Positions 23,263 through 33,690 of a stretch of 64,000 bases of DNA are shown here, one piece after another. Within the stretch, counting starts at the first letter, position 1. Each line of letters starts with the position of its first letter. The notes below the pieces were generated by a model. The model was given only the letters and a program-made list of their open reading frames with translations, had not been told where the DNA came from and ran no database searches. Source of the stretch: Eonycteris spelaea (taxonomy: Eukaryota; Chordata; Mammalia; Chiroptera; Pteropodidae); the NCBI GenBank assembly GCA_003508835.1, contig PUFA01000533.1, positions 124,001 through 188,000 of the forward strand, given 5' to 3'. Position numbers and translations under genes: made by a program.

Positions 23263-23685
23263 TGTCGGGGAGCCATTACAAGACACTGAAGAAGGTTCAC
23301 GTAGCCTATAGTCATAAAAGTAGTTTACTGAGACTGCTAAAACAATGGTTTCAAGGAAGCAGGGATTTGAGTTAAACTTACTGACCTGGAGGGAGGATTG
23401 CCTCCTAAAGAAATCCTTTTAAGATAGTGGGATGTTTTACAGAAAGCAAGGATGTTTGTACCCTGAGGGAAGATTGTATAGGAACTTATGTAAATGTAGC
23501 ATTCCTATGGTAATGTACCCGTGCTTTGCTATTGTGTTCAAAAAGATATAAAAAGGCTATGCTAAAAACTCAGGGCTGCAGCATTGACTGTATGCCCTCC
23601 GGAAGCACTTTCCTGTCTTCTTTTTTCCCTTAGGCTTCACCTCCCTCTTTTAGGTGCTATTCGACTTTAGCCTGCTGGCTCGGCA
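23263..23685 (+). mobile_element. Class II ERV LTR, plus orientation (older copy)
   Basis: A 423-bp LTR with TGTCGGGG at the start, a TATA-like gatataaaaaggc near 23545, and CTGGCTCGGCA at the end. It aligns end to end with the reverse complement of 26499-26922 but with roughly a tenth of positions changed, so it is clearly older than that copy. The following bases (ggaaaccttgtggg) are not a primer-binding site. The left flank is telomere-type satellite. In a normal provirus it would point the same way as the LTR at 26499. Confidence 0.9.
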
Positions 23686-24560
23686 GGAAACCTTGTGGGA
23701 CAATTTCTCAGCTTCACTTTCTGCAAATACCAAGGTCATCAAATTGCCAATGAGCTGCTGTGCTACCTTGTTCATTCTTGATTTTAAAAAATTTAAATGT
23801 ATTAATGCTCTATTAAGCCTTTGTCTCGGGGTATACCATATTCCCCCTTTTTGTTTTGTAACCTTATCCTTCTTAGAAATGTTGCAGGAGACACCTCAAA
23901 GGTGTCTTCCTGTGAACTCTGGTTTTTTTCCCCATCGCTGTGCAGAGAACACAAAACAGACACTCAGACAAGGACAATTACTGGGGTGTAGGTGGACCTA
24001 GAGAAATTTGCCACCTACATCCTAGACAAGACCAAAGACAATAAAAGACTTTGACAACAGGGCACAGGAGGCGGCGTCCCGCAGCCTGGCCATGTCTGGG
24101 AGATATGACTGCGTCCAGTCTCTCCATGGACCCCTGGTGACGGTCAACAGGAAAGGTACCTTTAAAAGCACTGAAACTTGTAATTTAGTCATTATTTTTT
24201 CATTTCCAATACAAAATCAAGTTATCTTCACTGTTGACTCCATGCTAGAATATCCTAAGTTTTAGACTAATTAACAATAAAAGAAAAAGAAAATCATAAA
24301 AAGTTTTTAAATTTCAAGTTAGAGAAAGACCCTTTACCACACAATAATGAAACCTGAGCAATCCAAGTTTGTGACTACAAGAGTGTCTTTCAAAAATACA
24401 GTATTTAAAATTCCTTTTCCACCAGCGGTGTTAGTTTCCAATGACTATCCAATGCAGTGGGCCTTCTAAAATAGAGAACAAATTAGTTAAAGCATGTGAG
24501 GTAAAGGAAGACAGAGCCAATTAATATCTCTCAATAATTTTTGAAAATTATTAACAGTAT
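23686..24560. other. Unassigned DNA between inverted LTRs
   Basis: Lies between the plus-oriented LTR and the minus-strand gag relic. It holds a purine-tract-like run on the minus strand (aaaacaaaaagggggaat, about 23841-23858), which in a minus-strand provirus should be followed at once by the 3' LTR but is not. It also holds a GC-rich, exon-like stretch (23950-24165). No pol or env segment recognised. Confidence 0.5.
23930..24165 (+). other. Exon-like GC-rich segment, origin unknown
   Basis: A pyrimidine run followed by an AG (tttttttccccatcgctgtg then cag, ending about 23945) looks like a splice acceptor. The following bases are richer in G and C than their surroundings. One frame at about 24050-24165 reads AQEAASRSLAMSGRYD then HGPLVTVNRKG, without stops. 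I do not recognise the protein. It may be a captured host exon, a retroviral accessory region or chance. Confidence 0.3.
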
Positions 24561-26268
24561 TGAGAGCTCCTCTCCTAATTTCTATTTTTTGAGGAGTAAG
24601 TTTCTGTTGCAAAATTTCGTAACATCCCTTTGTTCATTGAGGACATAGTCTGGTGCAGGACGTGGAGGCTTCTGTGGGGACCGGTTTCGAGGACAATTTC
24701 GAGCAAAATGCCCAGGTTGCTGACATTAAAAAACAACGGCCAGGGCTGCGGAGGATCTGCCTCGATTGTTTCTAGTTTGCTGAAATAGCACTTCTTTTAC
24801 TGTTTTCCCCTGTAATGCTGCGGCCATGGCTAGACCCTGCGTATATGCATGGTCCAATATCAGAACATAATATTATAGTCCGCAAGATTTCCTTTCTTCC
24901 TATGGGTCTGAGAGCAGCCTGACATGCAAAATTAGCATTTTCATATCCAGTTGTTTTATTAAGATTAGTCCTGCATCTGATTCTCCTATTAGCCTTTTAG
25001 CTGTCTCCATGAACCTGGACACAAAATCTGAACGGCTCGTGGCCCTTGCCTTATCTTAGATAAATCTTCAGTTTGCCTTCCATTAGCAGGTAATTTACAC
25101 CAAGCCCTTTTCGCAGCAGCACTTATTTGTGCATAAGCTCCTCCTTCGTACCCTAATTGCTGATCATTCGCACAATATTGGCCTTCTCCTGCCAACATCT
25201 CATATGTGGTTAGTATTGGGGATTCTGATTTCTATTCAATTCTGCTGTTTTTTCACATAGATCACAATATTCTGATTTCCATAGCAAAAAATCCCCAGGG
25301 TGAGACAAGCTCGAGCCAAATTCTTCCAATCAGCTGGAGTTAGGGCTTCTAAAGATAACGTTTCCAACATAGCCTGAGTGTAAGGAGCAGTGGGGCCATT
25401 GTGCACAAGCCAATTTCAATTCTTTAATAGATTTAAAAGGGATGGGGTTATACCGTTTCAGACGAACTGCTGACCCTCCTCATCTCGAGCCTCCTGTTCT
25501 GTTACAGGGCACATTAAGTGAAATCCCTGTGTATCCTCACCTCTTTCTATAGCCTGATGTAAAGGTGAAAGAGGCTTAGTCCTCGAGGTTGCTTAACAAC
25601 CGCAATGACCGGCTGTGGTTCTTCGAATGGAGGCGGGGATACGGATCTTGCTAGGCACTTTAAGGTTTTTCTCCCAGCCTCCTAGCCGTAAGGTTAATTG
25701 TTGCACAGCAGTTTGCAAACCCTGAAAACTTTCTCTAATTCCTTAATGTATGATCAGAGCAACAGCCCGATAAATGGGAAATAGCCTCCATATGGAACTG
25801 TGGCTTCTTCCTCCAACTGTTTTGCATCTCTGGGGCTCAAAACTCCTCTCTATCTTTAGTTAGCATCAGATCAAAGGTTTCCCACTAGTCTCTTCGGGCG
25901 GGGCAGTAGGTCTAGTCTCAGTCTCCTTTTCAAATGGGGACATCTCCTATATTGTCCCTTTCTTCCCCTTTCTGGCTTTCCCCAGCCTTACCCTCTCATG
26001 CCTGGGATCTAAACTATCTCTAATTAAAGTCCACAAGCTAAAAGTTCTGCAGGTACCTTGCCAGGCCGTGACATCATAATAATCTTGTAGTTTTTCTCCC
26101 ACCTTTTTCCATGTTTCTAAATCACTGTTCCCTCCTCAGGAACCAAGGACAAACTTTCTACAAACTCTAAAAAATTACACAATTGTTGATGCCCTACCTT
26201 AGCTCCTCTAGCCCGGAGCATATTCTTAAGCATATGTACAAAAAGCATGCGGCCGTTTCATTTCCCAT
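24560..26268 (-). pseudogene. Betaretrovirus-like gag relic
   Basis: Minus strand, downstream of the LTR, primer-binding site and splice-donor-like site at 26376-26922. The start at 26268 reads MGNE, a myristoylation-type matrix N-terminus. A capsid-like frame at 24989-25198 contains GGAYAQISAAAKRAWCKLP and a QGP. A nucleocapsid zinc knuckle lies at 24693-24735: the Cys-His-Cys part keeps CX4HX4C spacing, but one extra base lies between the first two cysteine codons, so the knuckle is frameshifted. Several other frameshifts and stops break the gene. Known role: Gag forms the particle core. No pro, pol or env follows. This copy is defective. Confidence 0.75.
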
Positions 26269-26377
26269 TTTTCTTTATTTAAGTCGACTTTCCTCTCTTC
26301 TATCTATTTACAAACACCGCAACCCTTACTTTTCTGCGCTCACTCACGCAGTCTTTCTTACTCCCGGACTGTTCCAC

Positions 26378-26393
26378 CGCACTCACCTCTGCG
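26378..26393 (-). promoter_or_regulatory. Splice-donor-like site in ERV leader
   Basis: The minus strand reads gcagaggtgagtgcgg, a near-consensus AG/GTGAGT donor between the primer-binding site and the gag start. That is where retroviruses keep their major splice donor. Confidence 0.55.
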
Positions 26394-26480
26394 ATTACTC
26401 GGCTTTAAACTCGGGGGGCCCCCCCTTTCTCCTGCGGTGGGTCTTCACCTCAACGTTCGTCAATGTTCCGTCCCAATTCA

Positions 26481-26497
26481 GGTCCTGTTCGGCGCCA
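26481..26497 (-). other. Primer-binding site, tRNA-Lys type
   Basis: On the minus strand, one base after the LTR end, the sequence TGGCGCCGAACAGGACC resembles the lysine-tRNA primer-binding site used by betaretroviruses and lentiviruses, with small deletions. It fixes the direction of this provirus (minus) and shows that the LTR at 26499-26922 is its 5' LTR. Confidence 0.8.
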
Positions 26498-26498
26498 C

Positions 26499-26922
26499 TG
26501 CCGGAGCCAGCCGGCTAAAGTCGAACAGCACCTAAAAGAGGGGGGTGAAGCCTAAGGAAAAAAGAAGAAGACAGGAAAGCGCTTCGGGAGGGCATACAGT
26601 CAATGCTGCAGCCTCGAGTTTATTTAGCATAGCCCTTATATTTCTTTTCGAACACAATAGCAAGGCACAGAGTGCATTACATAGGAAAAGCTGACATTTA
26701 CATAAGTTCCTATACATCCTTCCCTCAGGGTACAAACATCCTTGCTTACTGTAAAACATTCCACTATCTTAAAAGGATTTCTTTAGGAGGCAATCCTCCC
26801 TTCACAGGGTCACTAATGTTTAACTCAATCCCTGCTTCTTGAACCGTTGTTTAAGCAGTCTCAGCAACTGCTTTAAGGCTATAAGCTACGTGACTTCTTC
26901 ATGTCTCATAATGCTCCCGACA
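26499..26922 (-). mobile_element. Class II ERV 5' LTR, minus orientation (younger copy)
   Basis: A 424-bp LTR. On the minus strand it starts TGTCGGGAGCATTATGAG at 26922, has a TATA-like AAATATAAGGGC near 26640, an AATAAA signal and ends CTGGCTCCGGCA. A lysine primer-binding site follows it. The part overlapping the LTR at 1-147 differs there by one base. The right flank is telomere-type repeat (ccctacccttacc), so the insertion lies in the satellite array. Confidence 0.93.
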
Positions 26923-26950
26923 CCCTACCCTTACCTTAACCCTAACACTC
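26923..26950 (+). repeat. Composite satellite, short right remnant
   Basis: Reads ccctacccttaccttaaccc then taacac: the same hexamer type and orientation as upstream, directly abutting the ERV LTR. It shows that the ERV region sits inside the array. No spacer copy follows. Confidence 0.8.
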
Positions 26951-29783
26951 GACCATTCTCAGCAGAAAGATATATGGAAGAAGAGACTCCTGTCTCTCAA
27001 CATCCATATAATAAGAAAAGGGTTCATGCTCTCAGAAAAGAATTAGGCAAGGAAATTAGTAAGGGGGGTTTTCTGGGTCTGCCTGCAAAAGTAATATGTT
27101 ATCTTATCTTGAAAGGTATCCACAAAATGCTTATGGAGACCTCCCCAAGAGTAAGGAAGTTAGAAGGAAACTTCAAGATTAATAGCTGACCTAGAAATGT
27201 CCCAACATTTCAGCCTTAAGGAGATCCCCCATCATATCACTAGAGAAATTTTGAAAAAAGCTCTTAATCCCTTTAGGAAATTGGTGCACCTCATTTCAGC
27301 TAGGAGATGAAGTAGGTTAAGATTAGAAGAGCCATTCCAGCCAACCTGAAACAGCCCTTACATTATTATATTAACAACTCGCACCACTATTAAAAATTCA
27401 GATATTAATCCCGTAGATACTCCACACCTGAGTGAAGAAAGCAGAGTATCCAGAAAATGAGACTTGAGACTGAGAAGTTCTTCCTGATCAGCTGCTCCCA
27501 GTCATGTTCCAAACAGCAGAAATCCACCTGAGATAATCCACTCTGCTCTGGCCACCCCATAAGCTGGCCAGTCTATGCACAGCAAAGCTTGAGGATCAAC
27601 CACACCACAGTCAGCTGAGTTGGCACAAAATGGATTTTATCAACTCTCATAAGCAGAAAAGACAACATGCTTCTGAACCAGCCACAAATGGAAAGCTGGC
27701 TGGTTCACACCTGGCCAAAGCCTGAGGAATTTCATCGAGGACTCCTCATAATTGGACACTGATGAGGGAAGAAATAAGGGCAGAGGACTGTGAGCTATGT
27801 ATTCATGCCACCAAAGGTGGTAAGAGAACTTTCACTACCTTAATTTTCATATAACTACTAGGAATGCCAGAAAGGGACCTATACCTCTAACCAGACTCAA
27901 TATTCAATGTGTGACCCAGGAAGTAATCAACCTTATGTATGCTACAACCCAAATAACCCTCCCACTGAAGGGGGAAGGGGAGAGATGGACCCATGTTGGC
28001 CCAGACTAGATTGAAAGGAAATCAATCAGATAATCCTAAATCTGTTGCTGCTTGTGCTGTGCTATGAGTCAGGGCCAATGGGAAGAAAGGAATCCTGGGA
28101 TCTCTCAGTGACAGAAAAGTTACAGGACAGAGAAAAAGTATATGTTCCCACAGTTCCTCACATGGAACAAGCTGTGCCTATTGGTCACATGTCCCATGGG
28201 CTACCTGGGAGAAAGACACCATCAACAAGAAAGAGGTGCATCTAAGAAAAGGGGTAGCCTTATTAACTGCACCACACATACGTACAATCCATTAGAGTTA
28301 ATTATAACAAAACCCTAGAGCCCCTGTTGGAGTTCCAGAAAAAGTCTTAACACTTGGCATTGATGGGACGGACTAAATCCCTAGGTTCAAATTCATTTTT
28401 GTATTAGAGGTCAAGGACTAGTCCATTCAGCTCAAATCTATCAGGCTGATATGTCCTTTTACAAAGAAGTAAACAAGCCCCAAACCCCGCCACCACAATC
28501 AATCAAAAAACTTATTTCTCAGAATGGCTGAAGAAATAACTCACTCCTGAATGTCACTTCCTGCTATGTATTGAAGAAACACTAGTAGAAGATGGATGAC
28601 CATGGGAAGCTATGAATTAGTTCCCAAACCTAACAATGCCAGATATAATGGCCCCCCACACCCTCAAATGATGGTCAATGGATTCTGGAACATACTGTAT
28701 AGGATAATGCTGCTTGGCCAGAGTGGAGGTAATTTCAAACACTCAGTCAGAAACTTAATTTGCTTAGGCCAACAATATTATAATGCCACCTCCAAATAAG
28801 CATGTGGCAGGGAAACAAAAAGAGAGAAATCCTTTGACCAGATTCTCAAGGCTAACTAAAGCCTGGCACAACCCAAGCAGGCCCAAAATGAGAGCCCCAT
28901 GTGGACTTTACTGGATTTGTGGAAGTATGCCTATATCTGTCTCCCCACAAATTTGGAAGTAAGCTCTGTAATTGGCATGATGAAACCATCTGTTTTCCTC
29001 TTAACCCTGAAAACATGGGAACAGCTTAATCACCTGGTCTCATAGCCCATGCAGAGGCAAGAAGAGAACTCCAAATAGATTAGAACAAATGATCAGTGGC
29101 CCCCAGAGCAAATAATCCAACACTATGAGCCTGCCATTTGTGCAAAAAGATGGATCTGGGATACTGTACCCCCATGTAAACCAGATTATACAACTGCAGG
29201 CAGTTTTAGAAACCATTACTGCTGAGACTGGAGAGCCCTGGCTCTCCTTGCATATGAACAGACCCAGATGAGAAGTGCCATCTATCAGAACAGGCTGGCA
29301 CTAGATTATCTATTAAGCAGCAGAAGGAAGCATATGTGGGAAGTTCAATCTCACTAACTGTTGTATACAGATAGATGACCAGGGTGAAGCAGTTGAAGAT
29401 CTTGTCAAACAGATGATAAATTGGCACAGGAGCCCATGCAAGTATGGCATGGATGGGTCCATGATAGCCTCTTTGGAGGATAGTTCTCTACCTTTGGAGG
29501 CTTTCAGACCTTAGTTGGAGTAGTACTCCTCCCTCTTGAGACCTGCTTCTTTCAGCCTTGCTTATTGTCTTTTGTTGTCCAATCACTCACCCCTCTCATA
29601 GAAGCTATAGTGGAAGGAAAAACTACAGCAAAGATCTTTGTGCAATGGAATTATGCCTGACTCTGGAAGATCATGAGGGAGATCAAAGGGTGATGCTCTG
29701 TAAAAATTTAAACGGACATCAAAAGGGAATGAAGAGGAAATTTGAGGAATTTACATAAAAAATCTATTCAGACTTTCTCCTTC
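26951..29783 (+). mobile_element. Class I ERV internal relic (env part recognisable)
   Basis: Between the satellite remnant and an LTR at about 29784. Only the 3' half is identifiable: env traces at about 28890-29430 (next entry), then a purine-rich stretch (aagggaatgaagaggaaatt, about 29724) in the place of a polypurine tract. The 26951-28890 part has ERV-like base composition but no motif I can assign. All frames are heavily interrupted. Confidence 0.5.
28890..29430 (+). pseudogene. ERV env relic (surface end and transmembrane subunit)
   Basis: Frame pieces include YICLPTNLE followed by a SVIGMMKPSVFLL-like segment near 28930-29005. Around 29278-29400 come IYQNRLALDYLL and then, after a disruption, KFNLTNCCIQID-like residues holding the CX6CC-type cysteine motif of gammaretroviral transmembrane subunits. 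The order matches the env region upstream of a 3' LTR. Stops and frameshifts are present in every frame, so no protein is made. The family's role is membrane fusion during entry; no function is implied here. Confidence 0.6.
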
Positions 29784-30160
29784 TGTAAATATGCTTGTTG
29801 CATGCAAAAGCTCACTTGCACCTTGTCTTATGTGTCTAAGCACTAAATGTAACTGTTTGTACCTGAGCAGCTCCGGCTTTCTGTAACACTTTGTAATTGG
29901 TAGCCCTCAGCAACTCTTCACCCTTCTATCAATGTTATTGTGCAACCATAGCAACTCCCACCCCTTTGTAACGATCCAAGCTTATATCAACCAATTAGCT
30001 TGCAGAATAGACTAGTATATAAGGAATGTTGCAACTATGCTCCAGGCCCAGATTTTCAGAGCACTAGCTCCTCTGGGATGGCACATAATAAATCTGAATT
30101 CTCCTTTCCAAGTTACTACTGGGGTTTTCATTGGATTGGTTTTGGGACTTTTCCACAACA
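29784..30160 (+). mobile_element. Class I ERV 3' LTR
   Basis: Contains a CCAAT-type box (atcaaccaattagc, about 29986), a TATA box (agtatataaggaatg, about 30013), an AATAAA signal (cacataataaatctg, about 30083) and a terminal CA (ttttccacaaca) at 30160. The macrosatellite starts with the next base. The left limit is uncertain. Confidence 0.65.
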
Positions 30161-33100
30161 GGGTAACTCAAAACTGACCACTGTACCAACACACCAATGT
30201 CACGTGATCTCTCTGTGATGCAATCAGGCCATGTGAGGTCATGTGAATCTCATGACAAAGCCTCATGAATATCGTGAGATTCTCTCATTTTTGTTATGAG
30301 ATTTCCACCTCATTTTCCTCTGCTAGCCTAAAACAAGGGTTTTCAGAACATGTTGAAGGAACAGCCAAAAACTTAGCTTTCTTTTCATGGTGGTTAAGCC
30401 AGTCCCTCTCAGAATCTGTAGTCTAAGGTTTGTTACAGAGAAATGTTGAGGCAGCCATTCTTTTTGCCATGAAGAGGTCTCCTTACAAAGACTCAGCATT
30501 TTTCCTACAATACAGCAAAATGACGCTGTCGTTTCCACCGCTGTCCGTCACTTCCTCACAGCACAGTCAGCCTCCAAATATCAAAGTGTCCGATATGCAA
30601 CAGCTGCCTGCACTGCCGTAAAGCAGATTTCCTGAAAATAGACAAAACCTGAGGCTAATTAACGATCATTGAATGACCGTATATACCGTTGACCTCAAGA
30701 TTTGTAATGTGGACACGACATTCAATTGGAGGTCATTTACGAGGCTCTCTCAGCCACCTTCTATTACACGTAATGTTTTTTCAGGGTTTATGTGAATTTT
30801 CTCAAGCAATATGTACTCGTCATTCCAAAGAAAGCACTACATCATCCCCATCTGCCACATGATCTCCCGGTGTTTCATACAGTCCTGTCTCTTGATCAGC
30901 ACCTAATTCCCACAGGTGTCACGTGATCCTTTCATGACTCCCTCTGGTCATCCCAAGGTTAACACCATCTAATTTTGCACAGAGTAGGCTAAGGGCCCAC
31001 TTCTGCTACCAATACCCTAAATGCTTTGACAGAAACTAATATGCAGTGCATGCCCCACAGATCAAAGCTGTTGACACCTACAGAAAAACAAGGACAATTC
31101 TGTTCAGGTTACGGTACTGTCCTCCTTCAAATGGTGCAGACTGGGGATCTGGGCCCATGATGTGAAGCCAGTTCCTTCCTAATACTAATACAACAGAAGA
31201 CCTGGTCTAAAGGCAAAAAGCCTGTCCTTGTTTGAAAATTAGTATATTGGAGACCTTAAATAGCAAGGTCAACCTCTCCTCTAGTAAGAATATATTTCTT
31301 GAACAACTAGAACCTTGGCTCCAGACCTGGACTTTCTGTTAGCAGCAGGAGTGATGACTTTGGCTTGCAGTTCCAATTCTTCATCTATTCCAGGTGGTCA
31401 AACTGAGACCTTGGGCCACAGCATTTCTTCTGTCTTTTCCTAACCATGACTGAAGTGGTACTCTGGGCCCACGGTTCTAAGCCTGTCTTCCCTGAAAGAA
31501 TGTCGAGGGGTATCCTAGGCTCACAGCAACAAGCTTGTCTTTATGCAAGGGAAACTAGAATGGATACTTAGGCCTGTGAAATCAAGTCAGGACTCTTTTC
31601 ACAAGAATTAGAGTGCAGGCCCTGGTGTCAAAGTTCAATACTATCCAATTTATAACAGACTAGATGAAAACTGCTATTCACACTACACCAAGGTATCCCC
31701 TGTGAATGGAATCTCAAGTGGAGTGTATGACCCACATACAAAGTTGACATCTCAGAACAAAAGAAGAATGGAGGCAGCAGTTTATACCAGCAATACTGTC
31801 TTCCCTTGTCAGACTGTGGATTGGTGACACTAGCCCAAGGCACAAAGCCTGTGTTTTCCTAGCAAAAAGTAGAGGGGACTGGGACCCAAGGCATTAAGCT
31901 TGTCCTCTATGAAAACTAGAAGACTGGGCAATGTAACCCACAATACAAGCCATTTCTCAGGAAAGAAAATCTTATTTCGTGACCTAAGACGTTTTCTCTT
32001 GCCAGCATTTCTAACAGGAACCAGAGTGGTGACCTTGGTTTGCAGTTCTAATCTCTTCTATTAATTTGGGATGTTGAGCTGAGAAAATGATCAACAGAAT
32101 TTCTTTTGTCTTTCCCAGACAAGGAATGAAGGGGTGGTGTAAGCTCACAATTCCAGGTCTTTTCTCTGTGAACACATGTCACCTGGAGTCTTAGACTCAC
32201 AGCAAAAGCCTTTTTTTTATGAAAGAGAAACTAGAGTGGAGACTGTGGAAATCTGCAAACATGGACTTCCTAAAAAGAACTACATGACTGTCCCGGGCCC
32301 AAAACTTCAAGACCATCAAATTGGCAATAAAGTCAAGACAGAAGACCTAGGCCCAAAATACCAATCTTAGCCACTGCAAGCAAAAACTTTTGTGGACAAC
32401 TTGGCTTACACAACCAACCTGTCATCTCCTAGAAGCAGGAAGAATGGAAGTCTTGGTTCACAGGTCCAAGACTGTCCTCCCTTTAAAGCATTTATGGTAG
32501 AAATTTCAGCCGATTTCACCAACCCTGTGTCATCTTAAGAATACATTAAGCACAAACTGGTCTCACATCACCAAATTTCCTGTTTGACAATTATAGAAAG
32601 ATGACCAGTACTTATCATACCAAGCGTTTCCCCTGGTAAGAGAATGTAGTGTGGGCACTAATAAACCTGGCACAAAGTCCGGACTGTTCTTTTAAAAACT
32701 CAGTTGGGAAGCTTGGAATCACAGGTAAGCATTGCTCCTATTTTCAGGAAGTAGAATGGAAACATTGGCCCAGAGAATCTAGCCTAACTTTATTTAATAG
32801 AACCTTAAGCGGAGAACGTGGCACATGGTATGGTAACAAGATCTTCTTGGTAGGAAAAAATAAAAGGCGATGGAAGTTCTGGTCCAAGACCCAGTCCTCT
32901 ATTCGAACTACGGTATGTTGGTGGATGTTTGAAAGCACAATACCACACCGGTCTCACTTACAACGTCAACTCGAGTTCAAAACGTTTCACACTCTGAAGC
33001 CTGGTGCATTCGAAGAACTAAAGTGAGAACCTATGCCCACTGCAACAAGACTAGTCACCTGGTAGACAAAAGATTCCTGTGGATTCTTCCTTGGTCCTCA

Positions 33101-33690
33101 CGGGAAAACTGGGAGGTGTTCACTTGACCTCTGTGAGATTCCCTAGTGATTGCTACATGATTTTCTGGTGATTTCTACTTTATTCCTCTTCTGCTATTCT
33201 CAATGAAATGTTTTCAAAACATGTTTCATGAACTCTTATTTTCAATATTTCAGCATTGAGGCATTGGCTGTTAAGCAATTTCCTCTCTAAGGTGGTGGCC
33301 TAATGTCCGTATTCAAGAATAATGCGGGAGTCCCACCTAAAGCCATTAAGAGTTATGCTCACAATGACTCAGCATTTTTCCTACAATACACCAAAATGGC
33401 TACTACAGTTTCCACCATTCTATAGTAGCTTCGTCAATCAGACTCAGCTTCCAAATGTCAACAGGGTTAATGTCAATGGGTTCCCATTGCCTTCAAGCAG
33501 GTTGCCTGTCCACAGAAGAAACCTCAGGGAAGTTAACTAATGACAAGTGTGTGTTAGCCTATGCTGCTGTTCTCAAGCAGGCATTCTCATGCAGACATGA
33601 CCTTTCAATTGAAGGGCTGTTAGGTGGCTATGTTACACAGGCACTTTTATTTTCTCAATGCGAATCTAAATTTTACGAAGGAATGTAGAA
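30161..33690 (+). repeat. Macrosatellite unit 1 (long form)
   Basis: Starts gggtaactcaaaactgacc right after the ERV LTR. An early box lies at about 30490-30540 (caaaatgacgctgtcg) and a late box at about 33362-33410 (ccaaaatggctactac). A palindromic E-box in gtcacgtgatc occurs near 30199 and 30918. The 52-bp-type repeats are clear at about 31410-31960. The partner that should lie about 675 bp left of the early box is missing because the LTR is there. Confidence 0.9.

Noticed and set aside
23841..23858. Polypurine tract proving a complete minus-strand provirus
   Set aside because: The purine run is present, but no minus-oriented LTR follows it, so it cannot be taken as a functional tract or as proof of the 3' end.
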